Source of the DNA: Candidatus Puniceispirillum sp.
GTDB taxonomy: Bacteria; Pseudomonadota; Alphaproteobacteria; Puniceispirillales; Puniceispirillaceae
Assembly: GCA_028383305.1 (NCBI GenBank)
Contig: JAOEVD010000002.1
Location: 1 to 64,000 of the forward strand
Direction of reading: 5' to 3'
Length of the DNA: 64,000 nucleotides
The translations under genes and the position numbers were made by a program. Below, one piece after another: positions 37,178 through 46,177 of the stretch. The notes beneath the pieces were generated by a model. That model did not search any database and was not told the DNA's origin. It worked only from the letters and a program-made list of their open reading frames with translations. Each line of letters opens with the position of its first letter. Position 1 is the stretch's first letter.

Positions 37178-39088
37178 ATGGCGAAAGTTATTGGTATTGA
37201 TTTAGGAACGACAAATTCCTGTGTTGCCGTTATGGACGGATCCGAGCCACGGGTGATTGAAAACGCCGAAGGCGCACGAACCACACCATCAATGGTGGCC
37301 TTTGCAAATGGTGAGCGTCTGGTTGGTCAGGCCGCAAAACGGCAAGGTGTTACAAACGCGGAAAATACACTTTTCGCGATCAAACGATTGATTGGCCGCC
37401 GGTTCAAGGATAAATCCACAAAGGCATTTGCCGATTTGGTACCATTTGAACTTGTTGGCGCCAAAAATGGCGATGCATGGGTAAAGGTTGAGGGTGAAGA
37501 ATATTCACCAAGCCAGATTTCCAGCTTTGTGCTTCGTAAGCTGAAAGAAGATGCCGAGGCCTATCTTGGCGAGACGGTTACACAAGCGGTGATCACGGTT
37601 CCGGCCTATTTCAATGACGCCCAGCGTCAGGCCACCAAAGATGCAGGAAAAATTGCCGGTCTTGAAGTGTTGCGGATTATCAATGAGCCAACAGCCGCCG
37701 CGCTTGCTTATGGCCTTGATCGTAAGGAATCAGGCATTGTTGCGGTTTATGACCTTGGTGGCGGTACATTTGACGTGTCGATCCTTGAGGTTGGGGATGG
37801 TGTTTTTGAGGTAAAATCAACCAATGGTGACACCTTCCTTGGTGGTGAAGATTTTGACCATGCCATCATTGAATTTCTGGCTGACTCATTCAAGTCGAGC
37901 GATGGTATCGATCTTCGCGGTGACAAATTGGCATTGCAGCGCCTCAAAGAGGCGGCTGAAAAAGCCAAGATTGAATTGTCATCTTCGATTCAGACCGATG
38001 TGAATCTGCCATTCATCACCGCGGATGCGACCGGCCCGAAACATTTGAATGTAAAATTGACCCGTGCCAAGCTGGAACAGCTTGTTAGCGGTTTGATTGC
38101 CCGCACGATGGAGCCATGTAAAGCGGCATTGAAAGATGCTGGCATCAAAGCATCAGAAATTGATGAAGTGATTCTTGTTGGTGGCATGACTCGCATGCCG
38201 AAAATCATCGAACAGGTCAAAGACTTCTTTGACACCGAGCCACATCGTGGCGTAAATCCGGACGAAGTTGTTGCCTCTGGTGCGGCGATTCAGGCTGGTG
38301 TTTTGACAGGTGATGTAAAAGATGTGCTGTTGCTTGACGTCACGCCTTTGTCGCTTGGCATCGAAACTCTTGGCGGCGTATTTACCCGCCTGATCGACCG
38401 CAATACAACCATCCCAACAAAGAAAAGCCAGGTCTTTTCAACCGCTGATGATAATCAATCAGCGGTGACCATTTCGGTTTGTCAGGGTGAGCGGGAAATG
38501 GCTGCCGATAATAAAGCACTTGGCCAGTTCAATCTTGAAGGCATTTCACCAGCCCCGCGTGGTGTGCCGCAGATTGAGGTGACGTTTGATATTGATGCCA
38601 ACGGCATCGTAAAGGTCAGCGCGAAAGACAAGGCCACTGGCAAAGAGCAGGAAATTCGGATTCAGGCATCGGGCGGATTGGACGATGGCGAAATCGAACG
38701 GATGGTTGCTGAAGCCGAGGCTAATGCCGAATCTGATAAAGAACGTCGTGCCGAAGTTGAAACCCGCAATCAGGGTGAAGCGTTGGTTCATGGTGCTGAA
38801 AAAGCCATTGAAGATCTTGGTGATAAGGCCGATCCACAGGCAAAAGCCGAAGTCGAAGCCGGAATTGAAGCGCTTCGCGAAGCCCTTGATGGTGAAGATA
38901 TGGAAGCGATTTCATCGAAATCAGCCGAATTGTCAAAAGTGATGATGAAGATGGGTGAAGCTGCCTATCAAGCCGAAGCTGATGCTGATGGCAATGCTGG
39001 TGAAACCGGTGATGATGAATCGGTTGTTGATGCCGAATTTGAAGAGGTTGACGCTGATTCAGATGACGGCAAAAAGAAAAGCAAATAA
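37178..39088 (+). CDS. dnaK: Chaperone DnaK (Hsp70)
   Basis: A 636-residue Hsp70. The nucleotide-binding domain starts [18 protein letters not shown], has [37 protein letters not shown] and the [12 protein letters not shown]-type motif as [14 protein letters not shown], and the linker [18 protein letters not shown]. The substrate-binding domain follows, with a C-terminal acidic tail ([14 protein letters not shown] ... KKKSK). A strong SD AAAGGAG lies 7 bases before the ATG. A terminator follows, with dnaJ beyond. Confidence 0.99.
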   Translation: MAKVIGIDLGTTNSCVAVMDGSEPRVIENAEGARTTPSMVAFANGERLVGQAAKRQGVTNAENTLFAIKRLIGRRFKDKSTKAFADLVPFELVGAKNGDAWVKVEGEEYSPSQISSFVLRKLKEDAEAYLGETVTQAVITVPAYFNDAQRQATKDAGKIAGLEVLRIINEPTAAALAYGLDRKESGIVAVYDLGGGTFDVSILEVGDGVFEVKSTNGDTFLGGEDFDHAIIEFLADSFKSSDGIDLRGDKLALQRLKEAAEKAKIELSSSIQTDVNLPFITADATGPKHLNVKLTRAKLEQLVSGLIARTMEPCKAALKDAGIKASEIDEVILVGGMTRMPKIIEQVKDFFDTEPHRGVNPDEVVASGAAIQAGVLTGDVKDVLLLDVTPLSLGIETLGGVFTRLIDRNTTIPTKKSQVFSTADDNQSAVTISVCQGEREMAADNKALGQFNLEGISPAPRGVPQIEVTFDIDANGIVKVSAKDKATGKEQEIRIQASGGLDDGEIERMVAEAEANAESDKERRAEVETRNQGEALVHGAEKAIEDLGDKADPQAKAEVEAGIEALREALDGEDMEAISSKSAELSKVMMKMGEAAYQAEADADGNAGETGDDESVVDAEFEEVDADSDDGKKKSK

Positions 39089-39103
39089 GCCAAAACAAAA
39101 AAG

Positions 39104-39130
39104 CCGGAGCCGTGATTGGCTCCGGTTTTT
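39104..39130 (+). terminator. Rho-independent terminator between dnaK and dnaJ
   Basis: CCGGAGCC (39104-39111), loop GTGATT, GGCTCCGG (39118-39125), then TTTTT. It lies 15 bases after the dnaK stop. Since dnaJ starts 26 bases later with no room for a clear promoter, it may act as an attenuator that lowers dnaJ relative to dnaK. Confidence 0.88.
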
Positions 39131-39156
39131 GAATCTTCACGGCAAAAGTGGCAGGC

Positions 39157-40272
39157 ATGAGCAAACGCGATTACTATGACGTATTGGGTGTTGAAAAAAA
39201 CGCTGACGACAAAGCTATAAAGGCGGCATTTCGCAAGCTTGCGATGACCAATCACCCTGATCGTAATCAGGGGGATAATGCGGCAGAGGACCGGTTTCGC
39301 GAAGCCAACGAAGCTTATGATATTTTAAAAGATCCGCAAAAACGTTCAGCCTATGACCGGATGGGTCATGCCGCTTTTGACCAATCCGCTGGCGGCGGTG
39401 GCTTTGGTGGCGGTGGCGGTGGCGGCGGCTTTTCCGATATTTTTGATCAGATGTTTTCCGAATTTTCTGGTGGCGGTGGCGGGCGGCAGCGCAATCAGGG
39501 CGGCAATGATCTTCGCTATGATATGTCAATCTCGCTTGAAGATGCCTTTACCGGATTGCAGCAGGATATTTCAATCACGGTACCATCTGAATGTGATGGC
39601 TGTTCAGGCAGTGGCGCGGCTGATGGTAGCAAGCCAAGTACATGTGGAACATGTGGTGGTGCTGGCAGGGTTCGCGCGCAGCAGGGCTTTTTCGCTGTTG
39701 AACGTACCTGTCATGCCTGTCAGGGCATGGGGCAGGTTATTTCCGACCCGTGCCGGACTTGTGGCGGTGAAGGCCGTGTTCAAAGTGCCAAAACATTGGC
39801 GGTTTCGATTCCGGCCGGTGTTGATACCGGAACCCGAATCAGGCTTTCGGGCAAAGGTGAAGCTGGGCTTCGTGGTGGGCCAGCAGGTGATCTTTATATT
39901 TTCGTTAATGTTGACCCTCATCCGATCTTTGCCCGTGATGGCGGCAATCTGCATGCGCGCATTCCCTTGCCGATGACCGTTGCCGCGCTTGGTGGCAGCA
40001 TTGATGTGCCAACGCTTGAAGGGAAAATGGCGCGGTTAACGATCGAGGCTGGCACGCAATCGGGACGTAAATTCCGCATGAGGGGCAAAGGTATGCCAGC
40101 CTTGCGGCGCGGCAATCCGGGTGATCAGATCATCGAGGTTCAGGTGGAAACACCAACCAATCTCAACAAAAAGCAAAAAGAGCTTCTTGAAGCCTTTTCA
40201 AATTCAGGCAATACCAGCCCTGAATCATCAAGCTTTTTGGAACGTGTCAAACGCATCTGGGCGGATAGTTAA
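39157..40272 (+). CDS. dnaJ: Chaperone DnaJ (Hsp40)
   Basis: A 371-residue type I J-protein that delivers substrates to DnaK. The J domain has the HPD motif in MTNHPDRNQGDN, followed by a Gly/Phe region (GGGGFGGGGGGGGFSDIF), four zinc-finger repeats (CDGCSGSG, CGTCGGAG, CHACQGMG, CRTCGGEG) and the C-terminal beta domains. I chose the ATG at 39157 (MSKRDYYDVLGV); a GTG three codons earlier is possible. Confidence 0.98.
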   Translation: MSKRDYYDVLGVEKNADDKAIKAAFRKLAMTNHPDRNQGDNAAEDRFREANEAYDILKDPQKRSAYDRMGHAAFDQSAGGGGFGGGGGGGGFSDIFDQMFSEFSGGGGGRQRNQGGNDLRYDMSISLEDAFTGLQQDISITVPSECDGCSGSGAADGSKPSTCGTCGGAGRVRAQQGFFAVERTCHACQGMGQVISDPCRTCGGEGRVQSAKTLAVSIPAGVDTGTRIRLSGKGEAGLRGGPAGDLYIFVNVDPHPIFARDGGNLHARIPLPMTVAALGGSIDVPTLEGKMARLTIEAGTQSGRKFRMRGKGMPALRRGNPGDQIIEVQVETPTNLNKKQKELLEAFSNSGNTSPESSSFLERVKRIWADS

Positions 40273-40497
40273 TCCTGCCTGATTAGTGCGCCGCTAATCC
40301 CGCAATCACGCCTTTTGATCCTAAACTGTTTTGGCACTGATATCATTTGAGGGCTTGCCCAAACATGTCTGCTATTTATATGCTGGCGACGTGCGGGTGA
40401 AGCCGCCTATAATATCGCCAACAACAAAGATAACCGATAACAGGCAAAGGTGGAGTGCGACCGATTAGGCGCCGCCATCAGGAATCGAGGCAGGATC

Positions 40498-41298
40498 ATG
40501 ATTAAAATTGCAATTCCGGGAAGCGCTGGGCGCATGGGCGGGATGTTGATCCGCGCGATTACTGCCGCGCCTGATCTTGAACTTGTTGCCGCGACTGACC
40601 TGCCTGACAGCCCCTTTATTGGGCGTGATGCTGGTGAGGTGGCGCAAATTGGCGCAAATGGGGTGGTGATTGGCAGTGATCCTGAATCGTTATTTGGCGT
40701 TGCCGATGTTGTGATTGATTTTACCAGCCCTGCAGCAAGCCTTCACCATGCTAGCCTTGCTGCAGCAAAAGGCACCGCCATGGTGATTGGCACAACGGGT
40801 CTTGACGCTGACGAAGAAGCGGCGCTGGAGGCACTGGCAAAAGACAATAGGATTATCTATTGCGCCAATACATCGGTTGGCGTCACTTTGCTGACCCAGC
40901 TTGTTGAAGAAGTGGCGGCCAAGCTAACTGATGGATGGGATATCGAAATTTTGGAAACGCATCATCACCATAAGGTTGATGCGCCATCAGGAACTGCGCT
41001 CGCGCTTGGCAAAGCGGCGGCAAAGGGGCGTGGTGTTGCCCTTGATGATGTTGCTGATATGGTTCGAAAAGGCCAGACGGGTGCGCGCAAACCGGGCGAT
41101 ATCGGTTTTGCTGTTTTGCGCGGCGGAGATGTAGCGGGTGAACATTCGGTGATTTTTTATGGTGATGCCGAACGTGTGGAAATCTCGCATCGGGCAACTG
41201 ACCGCGCTATTTTTGCCCGTGGTGCCATTCGTGCCACGCGGTTTGCGGCAACTGCCTCATGTGGATTTTACGATATGACGGATGTGCTGAAAGGCTGA
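40498..41298 (+). CDS. dapB: 4-hydroxy-tetrahydrodipicolinate reductase
   Basis: A 266-residue enzyme of the diaminopimelate/lysine pathway. The nucleotide-binding motif is IAIPGSAGRMGGMLIRAI, followed by VVIDFTSPAASLHHASLAAAKGTAMVIGTTGL and the catalytic segment ILETHHHHKVDAPSGTALALGKAA. The ATG at 40498 was chosen because it begins this motif; 16 upstream codons have no family match. The 225-bp gap after dnaJ should hold its promoter. nth starts two bases after its stop. Confidence 0.97.
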   Translation: MIKIAIPGSAGRMGGMLIRAITAAPDLELVAATDLPDSPFIGRDAGEVAQIGANGVVIGSDPESLFGVADVVIDFTSPAASLHHASLAAAKGTAMVIGTTGLDADEEAALEALAKDNRIIYCANTSVGVTLLTQLVEEVAAKLTDGWDIEILETHHHHKVDAPSGTALALGKAAAKGRGVALDDVADMVRKGQTGARKPGDIGFAVLRGGDVAGEHSVIFYGDAERVEISHRATDRAIFARGAIRATRFAATASCGFYDMTDVLKG

Positions 41299-41300
41299 TC

Positions 41301-41945
41301 ATGCCGGTAAAAATGAAACTTGCGGCAATTGATATTTGCTTTGAACGTTTGTCGCAATGCCAACCTGATCCACAAACCGAACTTGATTTCACCGATCCTT
41401 TTACGCTTCTTGTGGCGGTTGTACTCTCAGCGCAGGCAACCGACGTTGGAGTAAATAAAGCAACCAAAGGCCTGTTTGCCGCCGCCAATACACCAGCGGC
41501 AATGGTGGCGCTCGGCAGTGACGGGATCAGTCATCATATCCGCACGATTGGCCTGTTTAATACCAAGGCCAAGAATGTGTTTAAATTATCGCAAATCCTG
41601 CTTGATAAGCATGATGGCGAGGTACCGCAGGATCGTGCCGCGCTTGAGGCATTGCCCGGGGTTGGGCGGAAAACGGCAAATGTGGTTTTGAATGAAGCAT
41701 TTGGCGAGCCAACAATCGCCGTTGATACGCATATTTTTCGCTTTGGCAATCGCACCGGCATGGCACCCGGAAAAACCCCTGATGCGGTTGAAAAGGAATT
41801 GCTTCGCCGTGTGCCTGACCGCTGGAAAAAAGGCGCGCATCACTGGATGATTCTTCATGGGCGTTATGTCTGCAAGGCGCGCAAACCTGATTGTGCCGAT
41901 TGTGTGATTGCCGATTTATGTCTTTTCAAAGCCAAGCCTTTATAG
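41301..41945 (+). CDS. nth: Endonuclease III
   Basis: A 214-residue DNA glycosylase/AP lyase that removes oxidised pyrimidines. Helix-hairpin-helix LPGVGRKTANVVLNEAFG carries the catalytic lysine; the catalytic aspartate is in AVDTHIFRFGNR. The 4Fe-4S cluster ligands are C-x6-C-x2-C-x5-C (CKARKPDCADCVIADLC). Start ATG at 41301, two bases after the dapB stop. Convergent with the lipoprotein gene. Confidence 0.97.
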   Translation: MPVKMKLAAIDICFERLSQCQPDPQTELDFTDPFTLLVAVVLSAQATDVGVNKATKGLFAAANTPAAMVALGSDGISHHIRTIGLFNTKAKNVFKLSQILLDKHDGEVPQDRAALEALPGVGRKTANVVLNEAFGEPTIAVDTHIFRFGNRTGMAPGKTPDAVEKELLRRVPDRWKKGAHHWMILHGRYVCKARKPDCADCVIADLCLFKAKPL

Positions 41946-41990
41946 GCCAGCATTTTGATTTGGCGCATTTGATGTGGTGTGGGGCGTTAT

Positions 41991-42590
41991 TTATGATCTG
42001 GCAATTAGCTTTTGATGATGCCGATCCATCGCCGCAAGGCATTTACCTTCATTAACTCTGTCACCAATCACCGCGCTTCGCATATCCCAATCTTTAATGA
42101 CCAATTTTGATGATCCTTGGCTTACTGGATAGAAAAAGAAATCAACAACACATTCGGCAAAACTATATTGCCAGATTTCAATCGGGCCTTCCTGCCGGAC
42201 CATCGTGGCGATGCCAAGATCGCGAAGTAATATGATTGATGCCGAGCCGATCATCGCTTTGGGACGAAATGGCGGCTGAACTTTCACTGGCTGAACTTTC
42301 ACCGGCTGAACGGGCGTTGGCTGAACGGGCGGTGTTGCCGGAATGGCGGCAATGGCTGTTTCTTCGCTGCTGTCACTAGTTCCAGAACCAGATTCAGTGC
42401 CAGAACCCGAACCAGCCGCGCCGTCGGCAGTTTTCGTGACTGTGCTGACAACAAGGTCAATGTCGGTCTGACCTTCAGCGGCGACGGTAATCGCGGGGGT
42501 TGCTTTGCTATTGACTATTGTTGGCGTCACTGGCTGGCACGCCGCAACAAGCGCGGCAAATCCAAACAGATAAAAATATAAGTGACGCAT
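41991..42590 (-). CDS. Hypothetical lipoprotein with Pro-Val-Gln repeats
   Basis: A 199-residue protein of unknown function. The signal segment LYFYLFGFAALVAAC ends in the lipobox VAAC near residue 18. A Gly/Ser-rich acidic stretch (AAGSGSGTESGSGTSDSSEE) and a pentapeptide repeat (VQPTPVQPVKVQPVKVQP) link to a C-terminal domain of about 85 residues (MIGSASIILLRDLGIATMVRQEGPIEIWQYSFAECVVDFFFYP) with a pair of cysteines. The repeat may span the periplasm or wall. The start ATG at 42590 is preferred over 42599 since it gives the basic signal start. Divergent from the PfkB-type kinase. Confidence 0.75.
   Translation of the reverse strand: MRHLYFYLFGFAALVAACQPVTPTIVNSKATPAITVAAEGQTDIDLVVSTVTKTADGAAGSGSGTESGSGTSDSSEETAIAAIPATPPVQPTPVQPVKVQPVKVQPPFRPKAMIGSASIILLRDLGIATMVRQEGPIEIWQYSFAECVVDFFFYPVSQGSSKLVIKDWDMRSAVIGDRVNEGKCLAAMDRHHQKLIARS
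42275..42334. repeat. Four 15-bp tandem repeats within the lipoprotein gene
   Basis: Four units of 15 bp that each begin GCTGAAC: at 42275, 42290, 42305 and 42320. Units 1-2 share TTTCAC and units 3-4 share GGGCG. They encode the PVQP/KVQP repeat on the minus strand, so expansion or loss would change the linker by five residues without a frameshift. Confidence 0.85.
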
Positions 42591-42745
42591 ATTTTGCACC
42601 GCATTAGAAATACTGACGGCCTAGGGTCTAGCTGAAAAAGTCGGTCTTTGCACGAACTCTTTTGGGTTTTGATTGCCATTGGCCTTGTTCTTAGATCATG
42701 TCCGGCCTAATGTCGCGTCGCAGAATTTGGAATGAGGATGCGGTG

Positions 42746-43738
42746 ATGCGGGTAAAATCTCTTGATGTGCTAGCGGTTGGCAATGCCATTGTTGATGTTT
42801 TTGGGCAATGTGACGAGGATTTTTTGCAGATAAATGGCATTGAAAAAGGGGTGATGACGCTTCTTGATGCTGCCGGATCAGCAAGGCTTTACGCCGCGCT
42901 TGACAAGATCGGCTCGCCGCAATTGATTTCGGGGGGATCGGCGGCCAATACGGCGGTTGGCGTTGCCGCTTTTGGCGGATCGGCAAATTTCATTGGCCGG
43001 GTCCATGATGATGATCTTGGCGCAGCGTTCCGGCATGATATCAAGGTAGCTGGTGTCGGTTTTGATCAACCACCAGCCAGCAGCGGATCACCAACCGCAT
43101 CATCAATCATTCTTGTGACCCCCGATGCGGCACGATCAATGAATACATTTCTTGGTGCCAGCATCGAATTTGAAGCTGGCGATCTTGCGCTTGCTGATGC
43201 CGCTTCGGCAAAAATAATTTATCTTGAAGGCTATCTTTTTGATGCGCCAAACGGCCCTTCCATTTTTGCCGAGGCGGCGCGTCTTGCCGAAAAGCATGAT
43301 GCCAGGCTGGCGCTATCACTGTCGGATCCATGGTGCGCCGAACGTCACCGCGCGGCGCTATCCATCTTTATTGCCGATCATATCTCGATCTTGTTTGGGA
43401 ATGAAGACGAGGTCGCCAGCCTAAATCAATCAAGTAGCCAAGATGCCATTGCTGTCTTGGCTAGCAGGGTCGATGAGGTGGTGGTTACACGCGGGCCAGC
43501 TGGTGCCTTTATTGGCGCAGGTGCTGACCATCACGAAATTCCCGCCATGCCGCAAAGGCCGGTGATTGATACAACCGGTGCTGGTGATTTATTTGCCGCT
43601 GGCTATTTGTTTGGCCGTACAAATGGATTTGATCTTTTGCAGTCAGGCCGGCTTGCCAGCCTTGCCGCCGGTGAGGTTATTTCGCACATCGGTGCGCGGC
43701 CGCAAACCGATTTAAAACAGCTTGCGGCCAGTTTTTAG
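42746..43738 (+). CDS. PfkB-family kinase, adenosine-kinase-like
   Basis: A 330-residue ribokinase-fold sugar/nucleoside kinase. PfkB marks: GNAIVDVFGQCDEDFL, LISGGSAANTAVGVAAFGGSANFIGRVHDDDLG and the C-terminal DTTGAGDLFAAGYLFGRTNG, with the catalytic Asp in GAGD. Alphaproteobacterial members with this start are usually annotated as adenosine kinase, giving AMP from adenosine; substrate is inferred. The ATG at 42746 begins the family-typical N-terminus and has GAGGA upstream. Convergent with maeB (22 bases). Confidence 0.88.
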   Translation: MRVKSLDVLAVGNAIVDVFGQCDEDFLQINGIEKGVMTLLDAAGSARLYAALDKIGSPQLISGGSAANTAVGVAAFGGSANFIGRVHDDDLGAAFRHDIKVAGVGFDQPPASSGSPTASSIILVTPDAARSMNTFLGASIEFEAGDLALADAASAKIIYLEGYLFDAPNGPSIFAEAARLAEKHDARLALSLSDPWCAERHRAALSIFIADHISILFGNEDEVASLNQSSSQDAIAVLASRVDEVVVTRGPAGAFIGAGADHHEIPAMPQRPVIDTTGAGDLFAAGYLFGRTNGFDLLQSGRLASLAAGEVISHIGARPQTDLKQLAASF

Positions 43739-43759
43739 CGGCCTGTTCTTGTTCCCGCG

Positions 43760-46024
43760 CTAGCGAATGGCATCATGCGCGGCAAGCACGGCGGTTTGCA
43801 CGATATCGCTAACCGATGCGCCCATCTGCACAATCTGGAACGGATGCGCGCCACCAATCATAATTGGCCCAATCACTGAAACATTGCCTAGCTGATGCAC
43901 CAATTTGAAAGAAATATTGGCTGAATGCAGCCCGGGCATCACCAGAATATTTGCAGGCCCGGTCAGATTAGAGAACGGATAGCGCGACTTCATCAAATCA
44001 TAATCAAGCGCGATATCTCCGGTCATTTCACCGTCAAATTCAAACCCGACATCACGGCTTTGCAAAATTTCAACCGCGCGGCGCACCTCGACACTAGTGC
44101 GTGACTCTGGATTGCCAAAATTGGTGAATGACAAAATGGCAACACGCGGCGTATGGCCCATTTGACGCGCCTTGGCGGCCAAGGTAACGGCAATATCAGC
44201 CATTTCTTCGGCATCAGGACGTTCGGTTACGGCAATATCACCGACAAAAACCGTCCGGCCTCTCGAAATAATCATCGAGGTGGTCATGAATTTGCTGCCT
44301 TCGGCGACATCAATCACCCGGCGGATATGCTCTAGGCTTGGCTGAAAAGCGCGGGTTACGCCGGTCACAAGCGCATCGGCATGGCCACAGCTAACCATAC
44401 AGGCCGCAAAGACATTGCGATCAAGATTCACCATGCGTTGGCAATCGCGGTAAAGCGATCCGCGGCGTTGAAGCTTGCTATAAAGCAGATCGGTATATTC
44501 GGTCAGATGCTCGGATATCTTGGCATTGGTGATTGGCAAATCTTCGGCGCCATCAAGACCAAGGCGCTGGATTGTTTCCTTGACCCGATGTTCGCGGCCA
44601 AGAAGAATTGGATGGCCATAACCGGCATTGCGGAATGCCAGCGCAGCACGGATCACCCGCTCTTCTTCACCCTCGGCAAAGACGATGCGCTTTTTATTGG
44701 CACTGACTCGTTCGAAAATAGATTGCAAGGCACCTGCGGTTGGATCAAGACGCGCCGATAATGACCGGCGATATTCATCAAGATCATCAATTGGCTGGCG
44801 GGCAACGCCATCATTCATTGCCGCTTCGGCAACGGCTGACGATACGGCCACAATCAGGCGCGGATCAAAAGGTGTCGGGATAATGTAATCTTCACCATAG
44901 GTAAGCGACTGGCCGCCATAGGCATCAGCCACCGCATCGGGCACATCTTCACGCGCTAGCATCGCCAACGCATTTGCCGCCGCGATTTTCATATTTTCGG
45001 TTATTTTGCTGGCGCGAACATCAAGCGCACCACGGAAAATATAAGGAAAGCCAAGAACATTATTCACCTGATTTGGAAAATCTGACCGTCCGGTTGCGAT
45101 AACCGCATCGGGACGTACCTCTTTGGCTTCGGCTGGCCAGATTTCGGGAACCGGATTGGCCATTGCAAAGATAATCGGCCGTGGTGCCATTTTTTCAACC
45201 ATGCTTTTGGTCAAGGCACCGCCTGATGACAGACCAAGGAAAACATCCGCCCCGACAAGTGCATCTTCAAGGCTGCGGGCATCAGTATTGGCTGCATGCG
45301 CTGATTTCCATTGATTCATCGATCCTTCGCGGCCTTTGTAAATCGGGCCAGAGCGGTCACAGATGATGATGTTATCAGCTGGAACTCCCATGATTTTCAA
45401 CAATTCAACACAGGCAATCGAGGCAGCACCGGCGCCATTACCAACAATCTTGACGCTTTTCATGTCACGACCGGTCAGGTGAAACGCATTGATCAGGCCT
45501 GCAGCAACAATAATGGCGGTGCCATGCTGATCATCATGGAAAACCGGAATATCCAGCTTGTCACGAAGCTGTTGTTCAATCACAAAACATTCAGGTGCCT
45601 TGATATCTTCAAGATTAATCCCGCCAAAGGTTGGCGTCATCAACTCGACCGCGCTGACAAAAGCGTCAGTGTTGGTTGTGTTTAGTTCCAGATCAATACC
45701 GTCAATATCGGCAAATTTCTTGAATAGAACAGCTTTGCCTTCCATGACGGGTTTTGCCGCCGCTGCGCCGATATCGCCAAGACCAAGAACCGCGGTGCCG
45801 TTCGAGATAACGGCAATCTGATTGCCCTTATTGGTGTAATCATACGCCGTATTGATATCGGCAGCGATTTCAAGACATGGCGCAGCCACACCTGGCGAAT
45901 AGGCAAGCGATAAATCATGCTGGCTTGTCAGCGGCTTGGTCGCGGCAATTTGGAATTTTCCGGGGCGGCCATTGGCGTGAAAGGCAAGGGCTTCGGCATC
46001 AAGGAGTTTATCTTTATCTGTCAT
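43760..46024 (-). CDS. maeB: NADP-dependent malic enzyme with phosphotransacetylase-like domain
   Basis: A 754-residue fusion enzyme. Residues 1-430 form malic enzyme ([56 protein letters not shown], the NADP fold [17 protein letters not shown] and [29 protein letters not shown]), making pyruvate from malate. Residues about 440-750 resemble phosphate acetyltransferase ([16 protein letters not shown] ... [14 protein letters not shown]), a regulatory or remnant domain in MaeB proteins. It feeds NADPH and pyruvate. Single gene, divergent from mutS. Confidence 0.96.
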   Translation of the reverse strand: MTDKDKLLDAEALAFHANGRPGKFQIAATKPLTSQHDLSLAYSPGVAAPCLEIAADINTAYDYTNKGNQIAVISNGTAVLGLGDIGAAAAKPVMEGKAVLFKKFADIDGIDLELNTTNTDAFVSAVELMTPTFGGINLEDIKAPECFVIEQQLRDKLDIPVFHDDQHGTAIIVAAGLINAFHLTGRDMKSVKIVGNGAGAASIACVELLKIMGVPADNIIICDRSGPIYKGREGSMNQWKSAHAANTDARSLEDALVGADVFLGLSSGGALTKSMVEKMAPRPIIFAMANPVPEIWPAEAKEVRPDAVIATGRSDFPNQVNNVLGFPYIFRGALDVRASKITENMKIAAANALAMLAREDVPDAVADAYGGQSLTYGEDYIIPTPFDPRLIVAVSSAVAEAAMNDGVARQPIDDLDEYRRSLSARLDPTAGALQSIFERVSANKKRIVFAEGEEERVIRAALAFRNAGYGHPILLGREHRVKETIQRLGLDGAEDLPITNAKISEHLTEYTDLLYSKLQRRGSLYRDCQRMVNLDRNVFAACMVSCGHADALVTGVTRAFQPSLEHIRRVIDVAEGSKFMTTSMIISRGRTVFVGDIAVTERPDAEEMADIAVTLAAKARQMGHTPRVAILSFTNFGNPESRTSVEVRRAVEILQSRDVGFEFDGEMTGDIALDYDLMKSRYPFSNLTGPANILVMPGLHSANISFKLVHQLGNVSVIGPIMIGGAHPFQIVQMGASVSDIVQTAVLAAHDAIR

Positions 46025-46177
46025 GTCTCAAATACTTTATCACGGCGTTCAAAAACGGCCATGTGGGTTAAAATTTCAGTCTGATACAAACCAACACAAG
46101 AATAATTATCGATAACGTTCGACCAGAGCCGGTTCGATCTTGTTCTAAAGATCAAGTTGGGGCAATGTCAAAACGCT

